From: Thermoplasmatota archaeon
Lineage (GTDB): Archaea; Thermoplasmatota; Thermoplasmata; Thermoplasmatales; Thermoplasmataceae
Reading direction: 5' to 3'
DNA length: 53,641 nucleotides
NCBI GenBank assembly: GCA_023484105.1
Contig: JAMDBD010000019.1
Location: 1-53,641 of the forward strand
The notes beneath the pieces were generated by a model. It ran no database searches and was not told the origin of the DNA. It saw only the letters and a program-made list of their open reading frames with translations. Every line of letters begins with the position of its first letter. Position 1 is the stretch's first letter. A program made the translations under genes and the position numbers. Shown piece by piece: positions 9,284 to 18,299 of the stretch.

Positions 9284-11002
9284 ATGACAGGAAGAATGGA
9301 GACAAAGGACATAATAAAGACGATATACGGAGAACTCCAGGTGGAGTCTCATGAAGACAGGGGCAATACAATAGTCTTCAATCTTGTACATGGGGAACTC
9401 TCCAGGACAGACTTTAGTTCGCTTGTCAGGAAGTGCAGAAAATTAGGATACCTTCCGTTCACCGTTGATGAGGAGCCGGACAGGTTGTTTCTCATCAGAG
9501 AACCATCCGATAAGGAATACTCGCCGCTGCTCAGGATAATAATGGCCGCACTGACGATTGCATCCATATTCTATGCTGGATACCTGTATTCAGCCATGTA
9601 CGATTCCGCCTCCATTTCCACTGTGGTCGTTATTGATCTCGTGCTCTTTTTCCTGCCTATGATTGGGTTCCTTCTTTTCAGGGAATTTGGAAGATATCTT
9701 GCAATGCGTCATTCCGGAATAAAATATAGCATTCCTCTTCTGATACCTGATCCAATATTCTTTGGCACTGGAGGAAGTATTGCATCGACGCAGGATGCCT
9801 ACAGAGACAGGCGTTCCATGATAGAGTGTGGCGGTACACCTGTTCTCTTCGGGTTTGTCTATTCAATAATCATGACGGTGGTAGGTGGTATGATCTATAC
9901 CCCGTTTTCACCATCAGGGCCAATCAGCAACACCCCATACATTACCATAGGATATCCCGCAATAATATTTACGCTGTTCAGATCTGCAGTACCTGCCAAC
10001 GGTGCGCTCAATCCACTCACCTTTACAGGATGGATAGGGCTCTTTGTCTCCGCTCTGAACTTTATGCCTCTTGGAGTTCTTGACGGAGGCCTTTTCTGGA
10101 AGGGGATCTTTGGAGGCAAATTCAGGTACATATCCTATGCCTCAGCAGTCTTAATGGTAGGTGCAGGACTCCTTCTTCCTGAGATCATCATAATTGCAGT
10201 CTTCCCAATATTCCTTGGCATCAACGGTATCGAACCGCTGAACGACAGCTACCCGCTACCGCACTATGTTGTTGCATCGCTGGTGGTCGTTGCACTTGTG
10301 CTTATGCTTGCCATGATCCCGCTTCATCAGATCCCGCCACACACCAAATTCTCAATGAAGGTTGATTCTGGCACACAGGTGGTTATTTACGGATCTACAA
10401 CTAACGTGACAGAAAACGGGACAATACAGAATCTTGGGAATATAGCTGGTACACCCTCCCTTTCAGTGTATCCCCACATCCCATTCGTGTATACCATATC
10501 AGGAACTAACATCAAACCGGGAGGCAGTTCAAACTTTACAATGTTCTTCAACACATCAGAGATAAAGCCTGGTCTCTGGAACTATACTGTCACTCTGTTT
10601 TATGGTGCCTACTCTGTGAGCAGCTATATAACATTTCTTGTGGTGAATCTTACAGACGGGATGCTGTTTAACAACCAGTCAAATCCATTCATGACCAACG
10701 GAACCGAGTGGAAGCCAATGGCCCTGAAGTTGCATGACACTACCTCAAGTAATTTAAGTGTAAGGCTTTTCGTTGTCACCTCGAATTCAGTAAACTACAG
10801 CATATCTCTTGGGAACATATCAACCTCCTTCAATGCTTCACAGCTTCATCCTGGGATTTCTGTGACTTTTGAAGCGTTTGGAATAGTCTCGGGAGGCGAG
10901 ATATCAATCTCATTCACAGCCAAAGGCGATCTCGTATGGGCATACGTGATTGCGGTGGATAGCTACTACAACGGGGCCGTAGCCAGGATTGATTATACAT
11001 GA
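9284..11002 (+). CDS. Site-2 protease (M50)-like membrane protein lacking the zinc-binding histidines
   Basis: Homologue of the EGY-like/archaeal S2P family of intramembrane metalloproteases. The fold markers are present: the family segment GIKYSIPLLIPDPIFFGTGG after the first motif and LNFMPLGVLDGG at residues 258-269, which keeps N259, P262 and D267. The HExxH zinc motif, however, reads REFGR at residues 133-137 (codons AGG GAA TTT GGA AGA at 9680-9694), so both His ligands are Arg and only the Glu remains. The protein should therefore be unable to hydrolyse peptides by the known mechanism. About 6-8 membrane segments (residues 81-345) are followed by an exported, Asn/Ser/Thr-rich beta domain (about 350-572). 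The stop overlaps the next gene by 4 nt. Confidence 0.85.
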   Translation: MTGRMETKDIIKTIYGELQVESHEDRGNTIVFNLVHGELSRTDFSSLVRKCRKLGYLPFTVDEEPDRLFLIREPSDKEYSPLLRIIMAALTIASIFYAGYLYSAMYDSASISTVVVIDLVLFFLPMIGFLLFREFGRYLAMRHSGIKYSIPLLIPDPIFFGTGGSIASTQDAYRDRRSMIECGGTPVLFGFVYSIIMTVVGGMIYTPFSPSGPISNTPYITIGYPAIIFTLFRSAVPANGALNPLTFTGWIGLFVSALNFMPLGVLDGGLFWKGIFGGKFRYISYASAVLMVGAGLLLPEIIIIAVFPIFLGINGIEPLNDSYPLPHYVVASLVVVALVLMLAMIPLHQIPPHTKFSMKVDSGTQVVIYGSTTNVTENGTIQNLGNIAGTPSLSVYPHIPFVYTISGTNIKPGGSSNFTMFFNTSEIKPGLWNYTVTLFYGAYSVSSYITFLVVNLTDGMLFNNQSNPFMTNGTEWKPMALKLHDTTSSNLSVRLFVVTSNSVNYSISLGNISTSFNASQLHPGISVTFEAFGIVSGGEISISFTAKGDLVWAYVIAVDSYYNGAVARIDYT

Positions 11003-12057
11003 AGACAGTTGCATTACTTGTTAATCCTGTTGCAGCTTCTGGCAAACAGCTCGGAATAAAGACATCGGACTGTATGCCTGAAGGATCATACAGCAGCGAG
11101 ACCATAAGGACCGGGCAGCTGGTTATGAAGTCACTTGCCTCAATGGACGGTGTTACGATCGTTACACCGGATACCGGATTCCCTGATCTTCATATTCAGC
11201 AGGAGAACGTGATCATGGCGGCTACCTGGAGGAGGCCAAGCAGCAGAGACGATACTAAGGCTTTTGTAAGACAGGTGTGCAGATCAGGGACGGACCTGCT
11301 GATGTTTGTGGGGGGTGACGGCACCGCAAGAGATATTATGGAATCCTGCCAGGAAATAACTGTAATTGGGGTCCCGTCAGGTATAAAGATGTACAGCTCT
11401 GTGTTCGCCCTGACATGGCAGGATGCTGTCGTGGAGGCTGAACAGTTTTTACTGGGCAATTTAAGTACGGAGAAGAAGGAGATAATAGATTTCAGTTTCG
11501 AACTGAATGTTCCTGTTATTTACGGGTACATGAACGGTGTGCGATCTGCCGGGCTGATGCAGGATCCAAAGATGGTTTATGGCAATCAGGGTGAGGATGC
11601 AATTGCAGAGGAAATAACTGGAGGTATGCAGAGTAACGTCAGTTATATAATCGGGCCTGGTACCACGTGTAACGCAATCCTCGAAAAACTTGGTATTGAA
11701 AGCAGAAATCTGCTCAACTTTAAGATAGTGAGGGACAGGATGCTGATCAGCGATCCAGCCTCCGAAAATGATATGTTTGAAAGCATGCAGCACGGTGATT
11801 TTCAATTCATCCTTTCTCCCATAGGCGGGATGGGCGTTCTCATAGGCCGCGGCAACTACGAGTTGTCTCCAAGAATTATGGCGGGGATGAATGCCGGTAA
11901 CACAGTGATCATAGGGACTGCAGAAAAAATATCAGGGTTACGGGAACTGATTGTTATAGTGCCTGAGAAATGCCCGGTCAGTCTTGGTGAACACGTCAGA
12001 ATTGTCACCGGAATTGACGAATATGCAATAAGGAGGATAAGGGTTGTACGATTCTGA
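10999..12057 (+). CDS. ATP-NAD kinase-like protein (COG3199 type)
   Basis: Predicted kinase of the NAD kinase/diacylglycerol kinase fold. The nucleotide-binding signature GGDGTARDI follows LLMFV, and VIGVPSGIKMYSSVFA corresponds to the family's G-x-P-x-G-x-K-x-x-S-x-V-F segment typical of the COG3199 branch rather than classical NadK. The N-terminal LLVNPVAASGK is the usual first strand. The substrate of this branch is not settled; a classical nadK is also in the window at 41.0 kb, so this one is probably not the only NAD kinase. Translation is likely coupled to the S2P-like gene by an ATGA overlap. 352 aa, complete. Confidence 0.85.
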   Translation: MKTVALLVNPVAASGKQLGIKTSDCMPEGSYSSETIRTGQLVMKSLASMDGVTIVTPDTGFPDLHIQQENVIMAATWRRPSSRDDTKAFVRQVCRSGTDLLMFVGGDGTARDIMESCQEITVIGVPSGIKMYSSVFALTWQDAVVEAEQFLLGNLSTEKKEIIDFSFELNVPVIYGYMNGVRSAGLMQDPKMVYGNQGEDAIAEEITGGMQSNVSYIIGPGTTCNAILEKLGIESRNLLNFKIVRDRMLISDPASENDMFESMQHGDFQFILSPIGGMGVLIGRGNYELSPRIMAGMNAGNTVIIGTAEKISGLRELIVIVPEKCPVSLGEHVRIVTGIDEYAIRRIRVVRF

Positions 12058-12101
12058 TAACATCTAAAGAAATTAATAGCACTCCTTTATAAAGCGGTCT
12101 A

Positions 12102-13832
12102 GTGCAGCCGAAGGTAAAACGGAACAGGATATTTGCAGATCTCACCAGATTCATGAAGAGATCTCCGCGGGCAAGGGCCTACATCGCCCCAATTATAGCA
12201 TACATTGCAGTTACATACCTGATTTTCAGATCTGTTTATTTTTTAGTTATTTTCTACATTCTCCCATTCCTGATAGTGATCATTCTGGATGTTCTCTTTA
12301 TCAGAATTGCAAGATTCCACTTCCCCTTCAGGAGGGTGCTCTTTCTTAACTTCTCAGTGTTCACCGTCCTTTCGTTTCTGATATGGATATTCTTTCCAAT
12401 CGGAATACCTCTGAAGGATTCATATGCAGTGGTCATATTCTGCTGGAGTGCTGTTTCTTTCATAAGAGGAATACTCTACCTGCCATATTACGTTGAAAGC
12501 TTCCCTCGTCTCATACTGCCAAGCATGTTTCCGGTGCTTGCAGTTTCTGCACTTTCGTTGATTTTTGGCAGGGGTGAATATTATATTGTGCCTTCACTGG
12601 TTTCATCCATTCTTTTTTTCACCATGGGGTACCTATTCGTGGAATTGTCCATAAGGGAATTCAAGGAGGTCTTCGGAGTAAGCCCTATAATAGTTCTCAA
12701 CATGTTTCTTAATCTTAAAACCGAGGAGGATCATGAAGGGCTGAACTTTTTCAGAACAATTTACTCCACAAAACGTGTTGTGCCTGTAAAATGCATTAAA
12801 ATTGAACGGGACGGTAAAAAGCCTTTAGTACTCGCATTTCCCTATGTTCATCCCGGCCCGTTCGGTAATTTCGGCAGCAGTAATCTCCCGTACAAACTGG
12901 TGCAGAGGCTGTCAGGTAAATCTGCCGACATCATGGTATTTCACACGGCGACAACGAACAGCAATAACTGCAGAGATGACTCTGACGTTGATTCAATAGC
13001 ATCCGCACTTGAAAGGGCAATGGACTCCGCAACGGTAAAGAGCAGAGTGTCAAGGTTCAGAAAGATTGTTATAAGTGGCGTTTCTGTCGGCATTCAGAGG
13101 TTTGGTGGTGCACTACTTCTGGCTTTCATTCCGGACAGACATCACTTTGACGACATTTCCTTCGAGGAATGCTCCATGATGTCCTCCCGTTTGATGGATG
13201 AGGGTATGGATGACATAATTGTTGTTGATGCCCAGAGTTATTTCTATCATGGTGCGCCAGCACTGGACAATCTCGAAAGGTACAGGAACTCCATTCTCAG
13301 AGAATACAGAAAACTGCAGCCTGGAAGCGACATAAGTGCAGGATATGGCCATGCTGATCTGAAAACTCCAGGTGCAGGCCCCATGGGGGTACAGGTACTT
13401 GTGCTTGGAAATGAACGGTGGAAACAGTGCTATGTCCTCACTGATTCAAACAACATTACCACGCAACTCATAGAAAGGGTGAAAAAATCATTTAATGAAC
13501 AAATGGGTGTGGAGTTTTTCACAACCGATAATCACGTAGTCAACAGCAGCACGCTGGATATGAATCCATTGGGAGAAAGGGATGATGAGACTGCAGTGGC
13601 CGATGTTATAATCCAGGCAATAAATTCCGCCATCGAGGATATGTCTCCTGCAATATTTTCTGAAGGCTCATCCGAGGCAGAGGTACATATGGGTGAGGAG
13701 AACACCTTCAACAAGATGAACACGACGGTTTTTTCCGCTGTAAGAACAGCGAAGTATGCAATATTTGGCCTCACAGCATTATCTCTGTTGCTATCCTATC
13801 TAATATTTCTACTTCTCTATAAGTTCATCTAG
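12102..13832 (+). CDS. DUF2070 family membrane protein
   Basis: Archaeal integral membrane protein of unknown function. About six or seven hydrophobic helices fill residues 25-185, a large soluble region follows, and a final membrane helix is at about 553-574 (AIFGLTALSLLLSYLIFLLLYKF). The soluble part has conserved-looking FPYVHPGPFGNFGSSNLPYKL, IVVDAQSYFYHGAP and GAGPMGVQVLVLGN stretches; the His/Asp-rich pattern resembles a metal-dependent hydrolase site but that is inference. The start is a GTG at 12102. It lies 44 nt after the kinase-like gene and its last 24 nt overlap the convergent aroC gene. Confidence 0.75.
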   Translation: MQPKVKRNRIFADLTRFMKRSPRARAYIAPIIAYIAVTYLIFRSVYFLVIFYILPFLIVIILDVLFIRIARFHFPFRRVLFLNFSVFTVLSFLIWIFFPIGIPLKDSYAVVIFCWSAVSFIRGILYLPYYVESFPRLILPSMFPVLAVSALSLIFGRGEYYIVPSLVSSILFFTMGYLFVELSIREFKEVFGVSPIIVLNMFLNLKTEEDHEGLNFFRTIYSTKRVVPVKCIKIERDGKKPLVLAFPYVHPGPFGNFGSSNLPYKLVQRLSGKSADIMVFHTATTNSNNCRDDSDVDSIASALERAMDSATVKSRVSRFRKIVISGVSVGIQRFGGALLLAFIPDRHHFDDISFEECSMMSSRLMDEGMDDIIVVDAQSYFYHGAPALDNLERYRNSILREYRKLQPGSDISAGYGHADLKTPGAGPMGVQVLVLGNERWKQCYVLTDSNNITTQLIERVKKSFNEQMGVEFFTTDNHVVNSSTLDMNPLGERDDETAVADVIIQAINSAIEDMSPAIFSEGSSEAEVHMGEENTFNKMNTTVFSAVRTAKYAIFGLTALSLLLSYLIFLLLYKFI

Positions 13833-14909
13833 AAAGCCCGGACCGCTCATCTTCAGCGCAAGATCCAGCACTGCAAAGGCAGAGAGGGTCTGGATAACCG
13901 GAACTGCCCTGATGCCGATACATGGATCATGCCTTCCCTTTACAACGATATCGTCCTCTTTCATTGATGCAAGGTTAACTGTTTTCTGTGGCTTCCTTAT
14001 AGATGACGTTGGTTTCACTGCAACGTTGAAGGTTATATCAGATCCGGTGGTCAGGCCGCCAAGTATTCCACCATTGTGGTTCTGCCTGACATATACATTG
14101 CCATTCTTCAGACCATATTCATCTCTGACATCAGAACCCAGCGCAGAGGTAAAACGGAAACCGTCTCCGAATTCAATTCCCTTCACCGAAGGGATAGAAA
14201 ACATCAGATGTGAGATCATGGATTCACACGAGTCAAAAAATGGCTCTCCAATACCCGGTGGCACTCCGGTGATTACACTTGATATTCTTGCACCCAGAGA
14301 ATCCCCGGACTTCGCAGTCTCCATCAGCAGTTCATAAGCTCTGCTATCAGTCTCCCTGTCCGGGATTCTCGTCACAAACGAGTATGGGAGATCGGCATCA
14401 ATAACATCTGAAGTAATGAATTCGATTGGACCCATTCTAGATATGTAGGAAATGACATTTATCCCTTTCATTCTCAGGATCTGATATGCAATTGATCCAA
14501 CAGCAACCATAGGCGCTGTCATCCTTCCTGAGAAAAACCCGCCGCCTCTGTAGTCCCTGTGTTTCCCGTACCTTACCCATGCGGGATAGTCTGAATGACC
14601 CGGCCTTGGAAGATCCTTTATCTCGTCATAGGTGCTTGAAATTACATCATTGTTAGGTATCAGGACTACCAGAGGCCCTCCGTCGGTGTAACCATCCACC
14701 ACACCTGATACTATGGTGAAGTCATCGGTTTCCTTCCTCTGTGAGGTAACATTGCTCAGTCCGGGTCTCCTTCTCTCCATCCACCTGGATATGTTCTCTC
14801 TTTCGATCTTCAAGCCAGCAGGAAGACCGTCCAGAACACCTCCAACGTAACTGGAGTGGGACTCTCCAAATAGGGAAATCCTGATCGACATTCCGAATGT
14901 GAATGACAC
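13809..14909 (-). CDS. aroC: Chorismate synthase
   Basis: Converts 5-enolpyruvylshikimate 3-phosphate to chorismate, the last shikimate step, using reduced FMN. Family signatures include LFGESHSSYVGGVLDGLPAG at the N-terminus, WVRYGKHRDYRGGGFFSGR in the centre and QNHNGGILGGLTTGSDI in the C-terminal half, with RHDPCIGIRAVPV near the end. 366 aa is normal. The start is a GTG at 14909, 26 nt from a TATA box, so a leaderless mRNA is likely; an ATG at 14891 would still leave the conserved N-terminus intact. No other shikimate gene is adjacent. Confidence 0.96.
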   Translation of the reverse strand: MSFTFGMSIRISLFGESHSSYVGGVLDGLPAGLKIERENISRWMERRRPGLSNVTSQRKETDDFTIVSGVVDGYTDGGPLVVLIPNNDVISSTYDEIKDLPRPGHSDYPAWVRYGKHRDYRGGGFFSGRMTAPMVAVGSIAYQILRMKGINVISYISRMGPIEFITSDVIDADLPYSFVTRIPDRETDSRAYELLMETAKSGDSLGARISSVITGVPPGIGEPFFDSCESMISHLMFSIPSVKGIEFGDGFRFTSALGSDVRDEYGLKNGNVYVRQNHNGGILGGLTTGSDITFNVAVKPTSSIRKPQKTVNLASMKEDDIVVKGRHDPCIGIRAVPVIQTLSAFAVLDLALKMSGPGFLDELIEK

Positions 14910-14926
14910 GTCTCTCCATGACAGTC

Positions 14927-14940
14927 CCTTTAAGATATTT
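14927..14940 (-). promoter_or_regulatory. TATA box of aroC
   Basis: AAATATCTTAAAGG on the minus strand is centred about 26 nt upstream of the aroC GTG at 14909, which supports that start codon and a leaderless transcript. Confidence 0.5.
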
Positions 14941-15006
14941 TTGCAATAAATGCGGAGATCATGGCGAACTCGAAAAATTGGAAATTATAAGGATTTTCAA
15001 TACAAA

Positions 15007-15016
15007 ACTATTAATC
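15007..15016 (+). promoter_or_regulatory. TATA box of lonB
   Basis: AACTATTAAT is centred about 26 nt upstream of the GTG at 15038. The 130-bp gap between aroC and lonB therefore holds two divergent promoters. Confidence 0.45.
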
Positions 15017-15037
15017 TTGAGATTCGATTGGTGAAAT

Positions 15038-16990
15038 GTGACAGAAGAAGAGATGGAAGACGTCGAGCAGTGGGTTAAGGCTCTGAATATCAAGAGTACT
15101 GCCGACATACCCGTTCCAAAAATTCTCTTTGATCAGGTGATTGGACAGGAGGAGGCAGGCTATGTTGTGAAAAAGGCTGCCCTTCAGAAGAGACATGTGT
15201 TACTCATAGGAGATCCAGGAACCGGGAAGTCTATGCTTGCTCAGTCAATGACAGATTTTCTGCCAAAGGAGGAGCTTGAAGATATAGTGGTTTTTCCCAA
15301 TCCTGAGGACCCGAACCGGCCCAGAGTCAAGACATACCAGGCTGGAAGGGGCAAGGAGATAGTAAAGCAGTATCAGATAAAGGCAGAGAGAGACAGAAGG
15401 GATCGTTCTAGAGGGGTGGTCGTTCTCATTTTTTCTATTTTTCTTCTTGGGCTTATACTCACCATACTTCTGCGGGATATAGATCTGATATTTCTTGCAA
15501 TCATAGCGGCTGCAATACTTTACTGGGCAATGGCTATGAATCCTGCCATGAGAATGGAGAAGGCGATGATCCCGAAGTTACTCGTCGGGCATACTCCTAC
15601 GGACAAACCTCCATTTGTGGATTCCACGGGTGCACATTCTGGAGCTCTGCTTGGAGATGTGCGACATGATCCGTTCCAGTCTGGTGGGCTCGAAACACCT
15701 GCCCATGACAGAGTCGAGGCTGGAAACATCCACAAGGCTCACAGAGGTGTCCTTTTCATAGATGAAATTAACCTGCTCAGACCGGAGAGCCAGCAGGCTC
15801 TTTTGACTGCCATGCAGGAAAAGAAATTTTCAATTTCAGGGCAGAGCGAGAGGAGTGCTGGAGCCATGGTGCAGACTGAACCGGTTCCATGTGATTTCAT
15901 ACTTGTTGCGGCAGGAAACCTTGACGCAATCCAGGGCATGCACCCTGCACTGAGGTCCAGAATAAGGGGTTATGGTTATGAGGTTTACGTGCGCAGCAAC
16001 ATGGATGATAACGATGAGAACAGGAAAAAGCTTGTACAGTTCATTGCCCAGGAAGTTTCCAAGGACAAGAAGATACCGCATTTCGACAGCAGTGCAGTGG
16101 TTGAGATAATAAAGGAGGCCCAGAAGAGATCAGGCAGAAGGGGTAAACTCACCCTGAGGCTAAGGGAGCTTGGAGGTCTAATAAGGGTTGCAGGCGATAT
16201 TGCAGTAACGGAGAAGGCAGACATTGTGAATTCTAAACATGTTCTGGCAGCCAAGAATCTAAGCAAGCCTCTGGAACAGCAGGTAGCCGACAGAAGTATA
16301 GAGATCAAAAAACTATACAAAACCTTCAGATCCGAGGGCAAGAGCGTCGGAATAGTTAACGGGCTTGCAGTTATGGGTTCGGACAGTGGTATGTCTGATT
16401 ATTCCGGCGTCATAATGCCAATAGCCGCGGAGGTTACCCCGGCACAGCATAAGGGTCAGGGGACCGTCATAGCTACCGGAAAACTGGGAGAGATCGCCAA
16501 GGAGGCTGTTCAAAACGTTTCCGCCGTAATAAAGAAGATAACTGGTCAGGACATTTCTGATCTTGATATACATATTCAGTTCATCGGGACCTATGAGGGT
16601 GTGGAGGGCGATTCGGCCAGTATTTCCATAGCGACTGCAATAATATCAGCTCTGGAGGAGATCCCCATTGATCAGTCCATAGCAATGACCGGATCGCTGA
16701 CGGTTCGGGGAAACGTACTTCCTGTTGGTGGTGTGACAGCCAAGGTTGAGGCGGCCATCGAGGCCGGTCTTACGAAGGTAATAGTGCCCGCCTCCAACTT
16801 CGGGGACATTATACTGGATGAAAGTCATATCAACAAGATACAGATAATTCCGGTTGAAAACATAAAGGAGGTTCTTGAAATTGCTCTGGAATCAACGCCG
16901 GAAAGACAGAAGTTTTTGGGCAGAATTGCAGATCTCTTCACCACAGGAAAGGGCGGGACCGTTGGAAAGAAGGGTACAAACGCCGCATAG
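15038..16990 (+). CDS. lonB: Membrane-anchored ATP-dependent protease LonB
   Basis: Archaeal Lon, which degrades misfolded and regulatory proteins at the cytoplasmic face of the membrane. Walker A is at residues 58-65 (GDPGTGKS). Two membrane helices are inserted in the AAA+ domain at about 126-145 and 149-166. Walker B is LFIDE ending at residue 243. The C-terminal protease domain has the Ser/Lys dyad at S526 (GDSAS) and K569 ([10 protein letters not shown]), close to the positions known for the Thermoplasma enzyme. The N-terminal substrate domain of bacterial LonA is absent, as expected. The start is a GTG with a TATA box 26 nt upstream. The KEOPS gene begins at or before its stop codon. 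Confidence 0.95.
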   Translation: MTEEEMEDVEQWVKALNIKSTADIPVPKILFDQVIGQEEAGYVVKKAALQKRHVLLIGDPGTGKSMLAQSMTDFLPKEELEDIVVFPNPEDPNRPRVKTYQAGRGKEIVKQYQIKAERDRRDRSRGVVVLIFSIFLLGLILTILLRDIDLIFLAIIAAAILYWAMAMNPAMRMEKAMIPKLLVGHTPTDKPPFVDSTGAHSGALLGDVRHDPFQSGGLETPAHDRVEAGNIHKAHRGVLFIDEINLLRPESQQALLTAMQEKKFSISGQSERSAGAMVQTEPVPCDFILVAAGNLDAIQGMHPALRSRIRGYGYEVYVRSNMDDNDENRKKLVQFIAQEVSKDKKIPHFDSSAVVEIIKEAQKRSGRRGKLTLRLRELGGLIRVAGDIAVTEKADIVNSKHVLAAKNLSKPLEQQVADRSIEIKKLYKTFRSEGKSVGIVNGLAVMGSDSGMSDYSGVIMPIAAEVTPAQHKGQGTVIATGKLGEIAKEAVQNVSAVIKKITGQDISDLDIHIQFIGTYEGVEGDSASISIATAIISALEEIPIDQSIAMTGSLTVRGNVLPVGGVTAKVEAAIEAGLTKVIVPASNFGDIILDESHINKIQIIPVENIKEVLEIALESTPERQKFLGRIADLFTTGKGGTVGKKGTNAA

Positions 16991-17402
16991 CATTCATTAT
17001 TTAAAGGTCAAAGGTACCCTCACATTGGATGATATCAGGCATCTGGTCACCACAGATCCTGATAACATAATGTACTTTGACACGGACAAACTCGTGAGCA
17101 GGAATCAGGTTGAAATTGCACTGCAGAGATCGTTGTTTTTCCATGACAGCGGATCAAGGGTTAAGAGTTTGTCATCTATAGTTGCGATGATGCTTTCAGG
17201 AAACAGGCAGATAGACAGGGCGCTTTCCATTGTTGGCCTTTCTGCGCACACAAAAAGGGTTATGTGTATCACTATCGGCGATCACAATTTACCCTATATG
17301 CATATGTTCGAACCGGATAATGAAGGTCTACCGGAGAACGTTCCGGAAATGGACAGAAAAGTGTTCCGATACATTACGGAAATAGAATATCATCTTTCCT
17401 GA
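16962..17402 (+). CDS. KEOPS complex subunit Cgi121
   Basis: Small subunit of the KEOPS complex that supports t6A37 formation on ANN-decoding tRNAs. The diagnostic region is [19 protein letters not shown], then [33 protein letters not shown], matching the Cgi121/TPRKB pattern of S-G-x-R-Q-I-x-x-A. The start is uncertain. The first beta strand ([10 protein letters not shown]) should be included by comparison with TPRKB, yet the only TTG after the lonB stop (17025) lies behind it. I chose the TTG at 16962, overlapping lonB by 29 nt; an ATT at 16992 is another option. A TATA-like TTATTTAAA at 16997-17005 would suit a leaderless start at 17025. Confidence 0.75.
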   Translation: MERRVQTPHSIHYLKVKGTLTLDDIRHLVTTDPDNIMYFDTDKLVSRNQVEIALQRSLFFHDSGSRVKSLSSIVAMMLSGNRQIDRALSIVGLSAHTKRVMCITIGDHNLPYMHMFEPDNEGLPENVPEMDRKVFRYITEIEYHLS

Positions 17403-17410
17403 CAGAATTC

Positions 17411-17418
17411 TATTTAAG
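17411..17418 (+). promoter_or_regulatory. TATA box upstream of the 97-aa gene
   Basis: TATTTAAG lies about 29 nt upstream of the ATG at 17444, so the following two genes may be transcribed apart from lonB and cgi121. Confidence 0.45.
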
Positions 17419-17443
17419 TCAGCATCACTTTCCCGATACTGAT

Positions 17444-17737
17444 ATGTTTAGTGCATTCCTGCTAAAGAAATCAGATCGATCCATAATAGATGCGGTAAGT
17501 TCAGATGACAAGGTCGGAAGACAGACAATTATAACCAAGGACGGAGCCCAGTATGGTTTTGATACGGATTCTCTGCTTCTTATAATCGAGGGGAGCGAGG
17601 ATGCATTAAGGATTGCCTCCGGCATTATTGGCGGAAAAGGGAAGGAACTCGACAGAGAAAAGACAGAAAAGATAATGAAGGAGATAAAGGAAGAGGAAGA
17701 CAGGGCAGATCAGGGGATGGGGTTTTTATTTGGCTGA
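17444..17737 (+). CDS. Small soluble protein, function unknown
   Basis: I do not recognise this 97-aa protein. It has a compact alpha/beta N-terminal part (FSAFLLKKSDRSIIDAVSS, QTIITKDGAQYGFDTDSLLLIIEGSEDAL) and a highly charged helical C-terminus (DREKTEKIMKEIKEEEDRADQG). No metal-binding or catalytic motif is visible. It overlaps the following kinase gene by 8 nt and is likely cotranscribed with it. Confidence 0.6.
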   Translation: MFSAFLLKKSDRSIIDAVSSDDKVGRQTIITKDGAQYGFDTDSLLLIIEGSEDALRIASGIIGGKGKELDREKTEKIMKEIKEEEDRADQGMGFLFG

Positions 17738-18299
17738 TCCCGAGATTCTGTTAGTTGTAACCGGTATGCCTGGGGCTGGCAAAGATGAGTTCATAGGCGT
17801 ATGCAAAGAAATGGGATTCACCGATCTGCACATGGGTGATGCAGTGCGCAAATACGCTGCCATGAAAAACATAGAGATCAGTGATGTTGAAATAGGCAGG
17901 TTTGCAACATCTGAAAGATCCGCATACGGAATGGATATATGGGCCAGAAGAACGTTGATAGAAAGCAGGGAAAAGCGGATCGTAATAGACGGGCTCAGGA
18001 ACTACGAGGAGCTTGAGTATTTTCAGAACGAGCTGGGAAGCGAGAGATGCTATCTGATAGCAATTTTTGCCAACAGGCGGCAGAGACTTGAAAGGATAAT
18101 GAAGAGAAACAGAAGCGATGATGTTCATTCTCTTGAGGAGCTCATATCCAGAGATGAAAGAGAGCTCAAGTGGGGAATAGGCAAAGCCATAGCTCTTTCA
18201 GACATAATGATGGTGAACAACACTACACTGGAGCATTTCAGGAGAGAAGCAAGATCCGTTATAAGGAAAATTCTTAAACTTCCAGACGATGGAATCTAA
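17730..18299 (+). CDS. UPF0200 family nucleotide kinase-like P-loop protein
   Basis: P-loop NTPase related to dephospho-CoA kinase and adenylate kinase. The Walker A motif is VTGMPGAGKDE near the N-terminus; MGDAVRKYA and the stretch IVIDGLRNYEELEYF fit the archaeal UPF0200 family, with a lid-like basic region RRQRLERIMKRNRSDD. The physiological substrate of the family is not established. The TTG at 17730 is the only start that keeps the P-loop strand, and it overlaps the previous gene by 8 nt. The 3' end overlaps the convergent purQ by 4 nt. 189 aa, complete. Confidence 0.8.
   Translation: MADPEILLVVTGMPGAGKDEFIGVCKEMGFTDLHMGDAVRKYAAMKNIEISDVEIGRFATSERSAYGMDIWARRTLIESREKRIVIDGLRNYEELEYFQNELGSERCYLIAIFANRRQRLERIMKRNRSDDVHSLEELISRDERELKWGIGKAIALSDIMMVNNTTLEHFRREARSVIRKILKLPDDGI

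Noticed and set aside
14722-14946. 74-codon minus-strand frame overlapping aroC
   Set aside because: It is a shadow of aroC, which has clear family motifs in its own frame.
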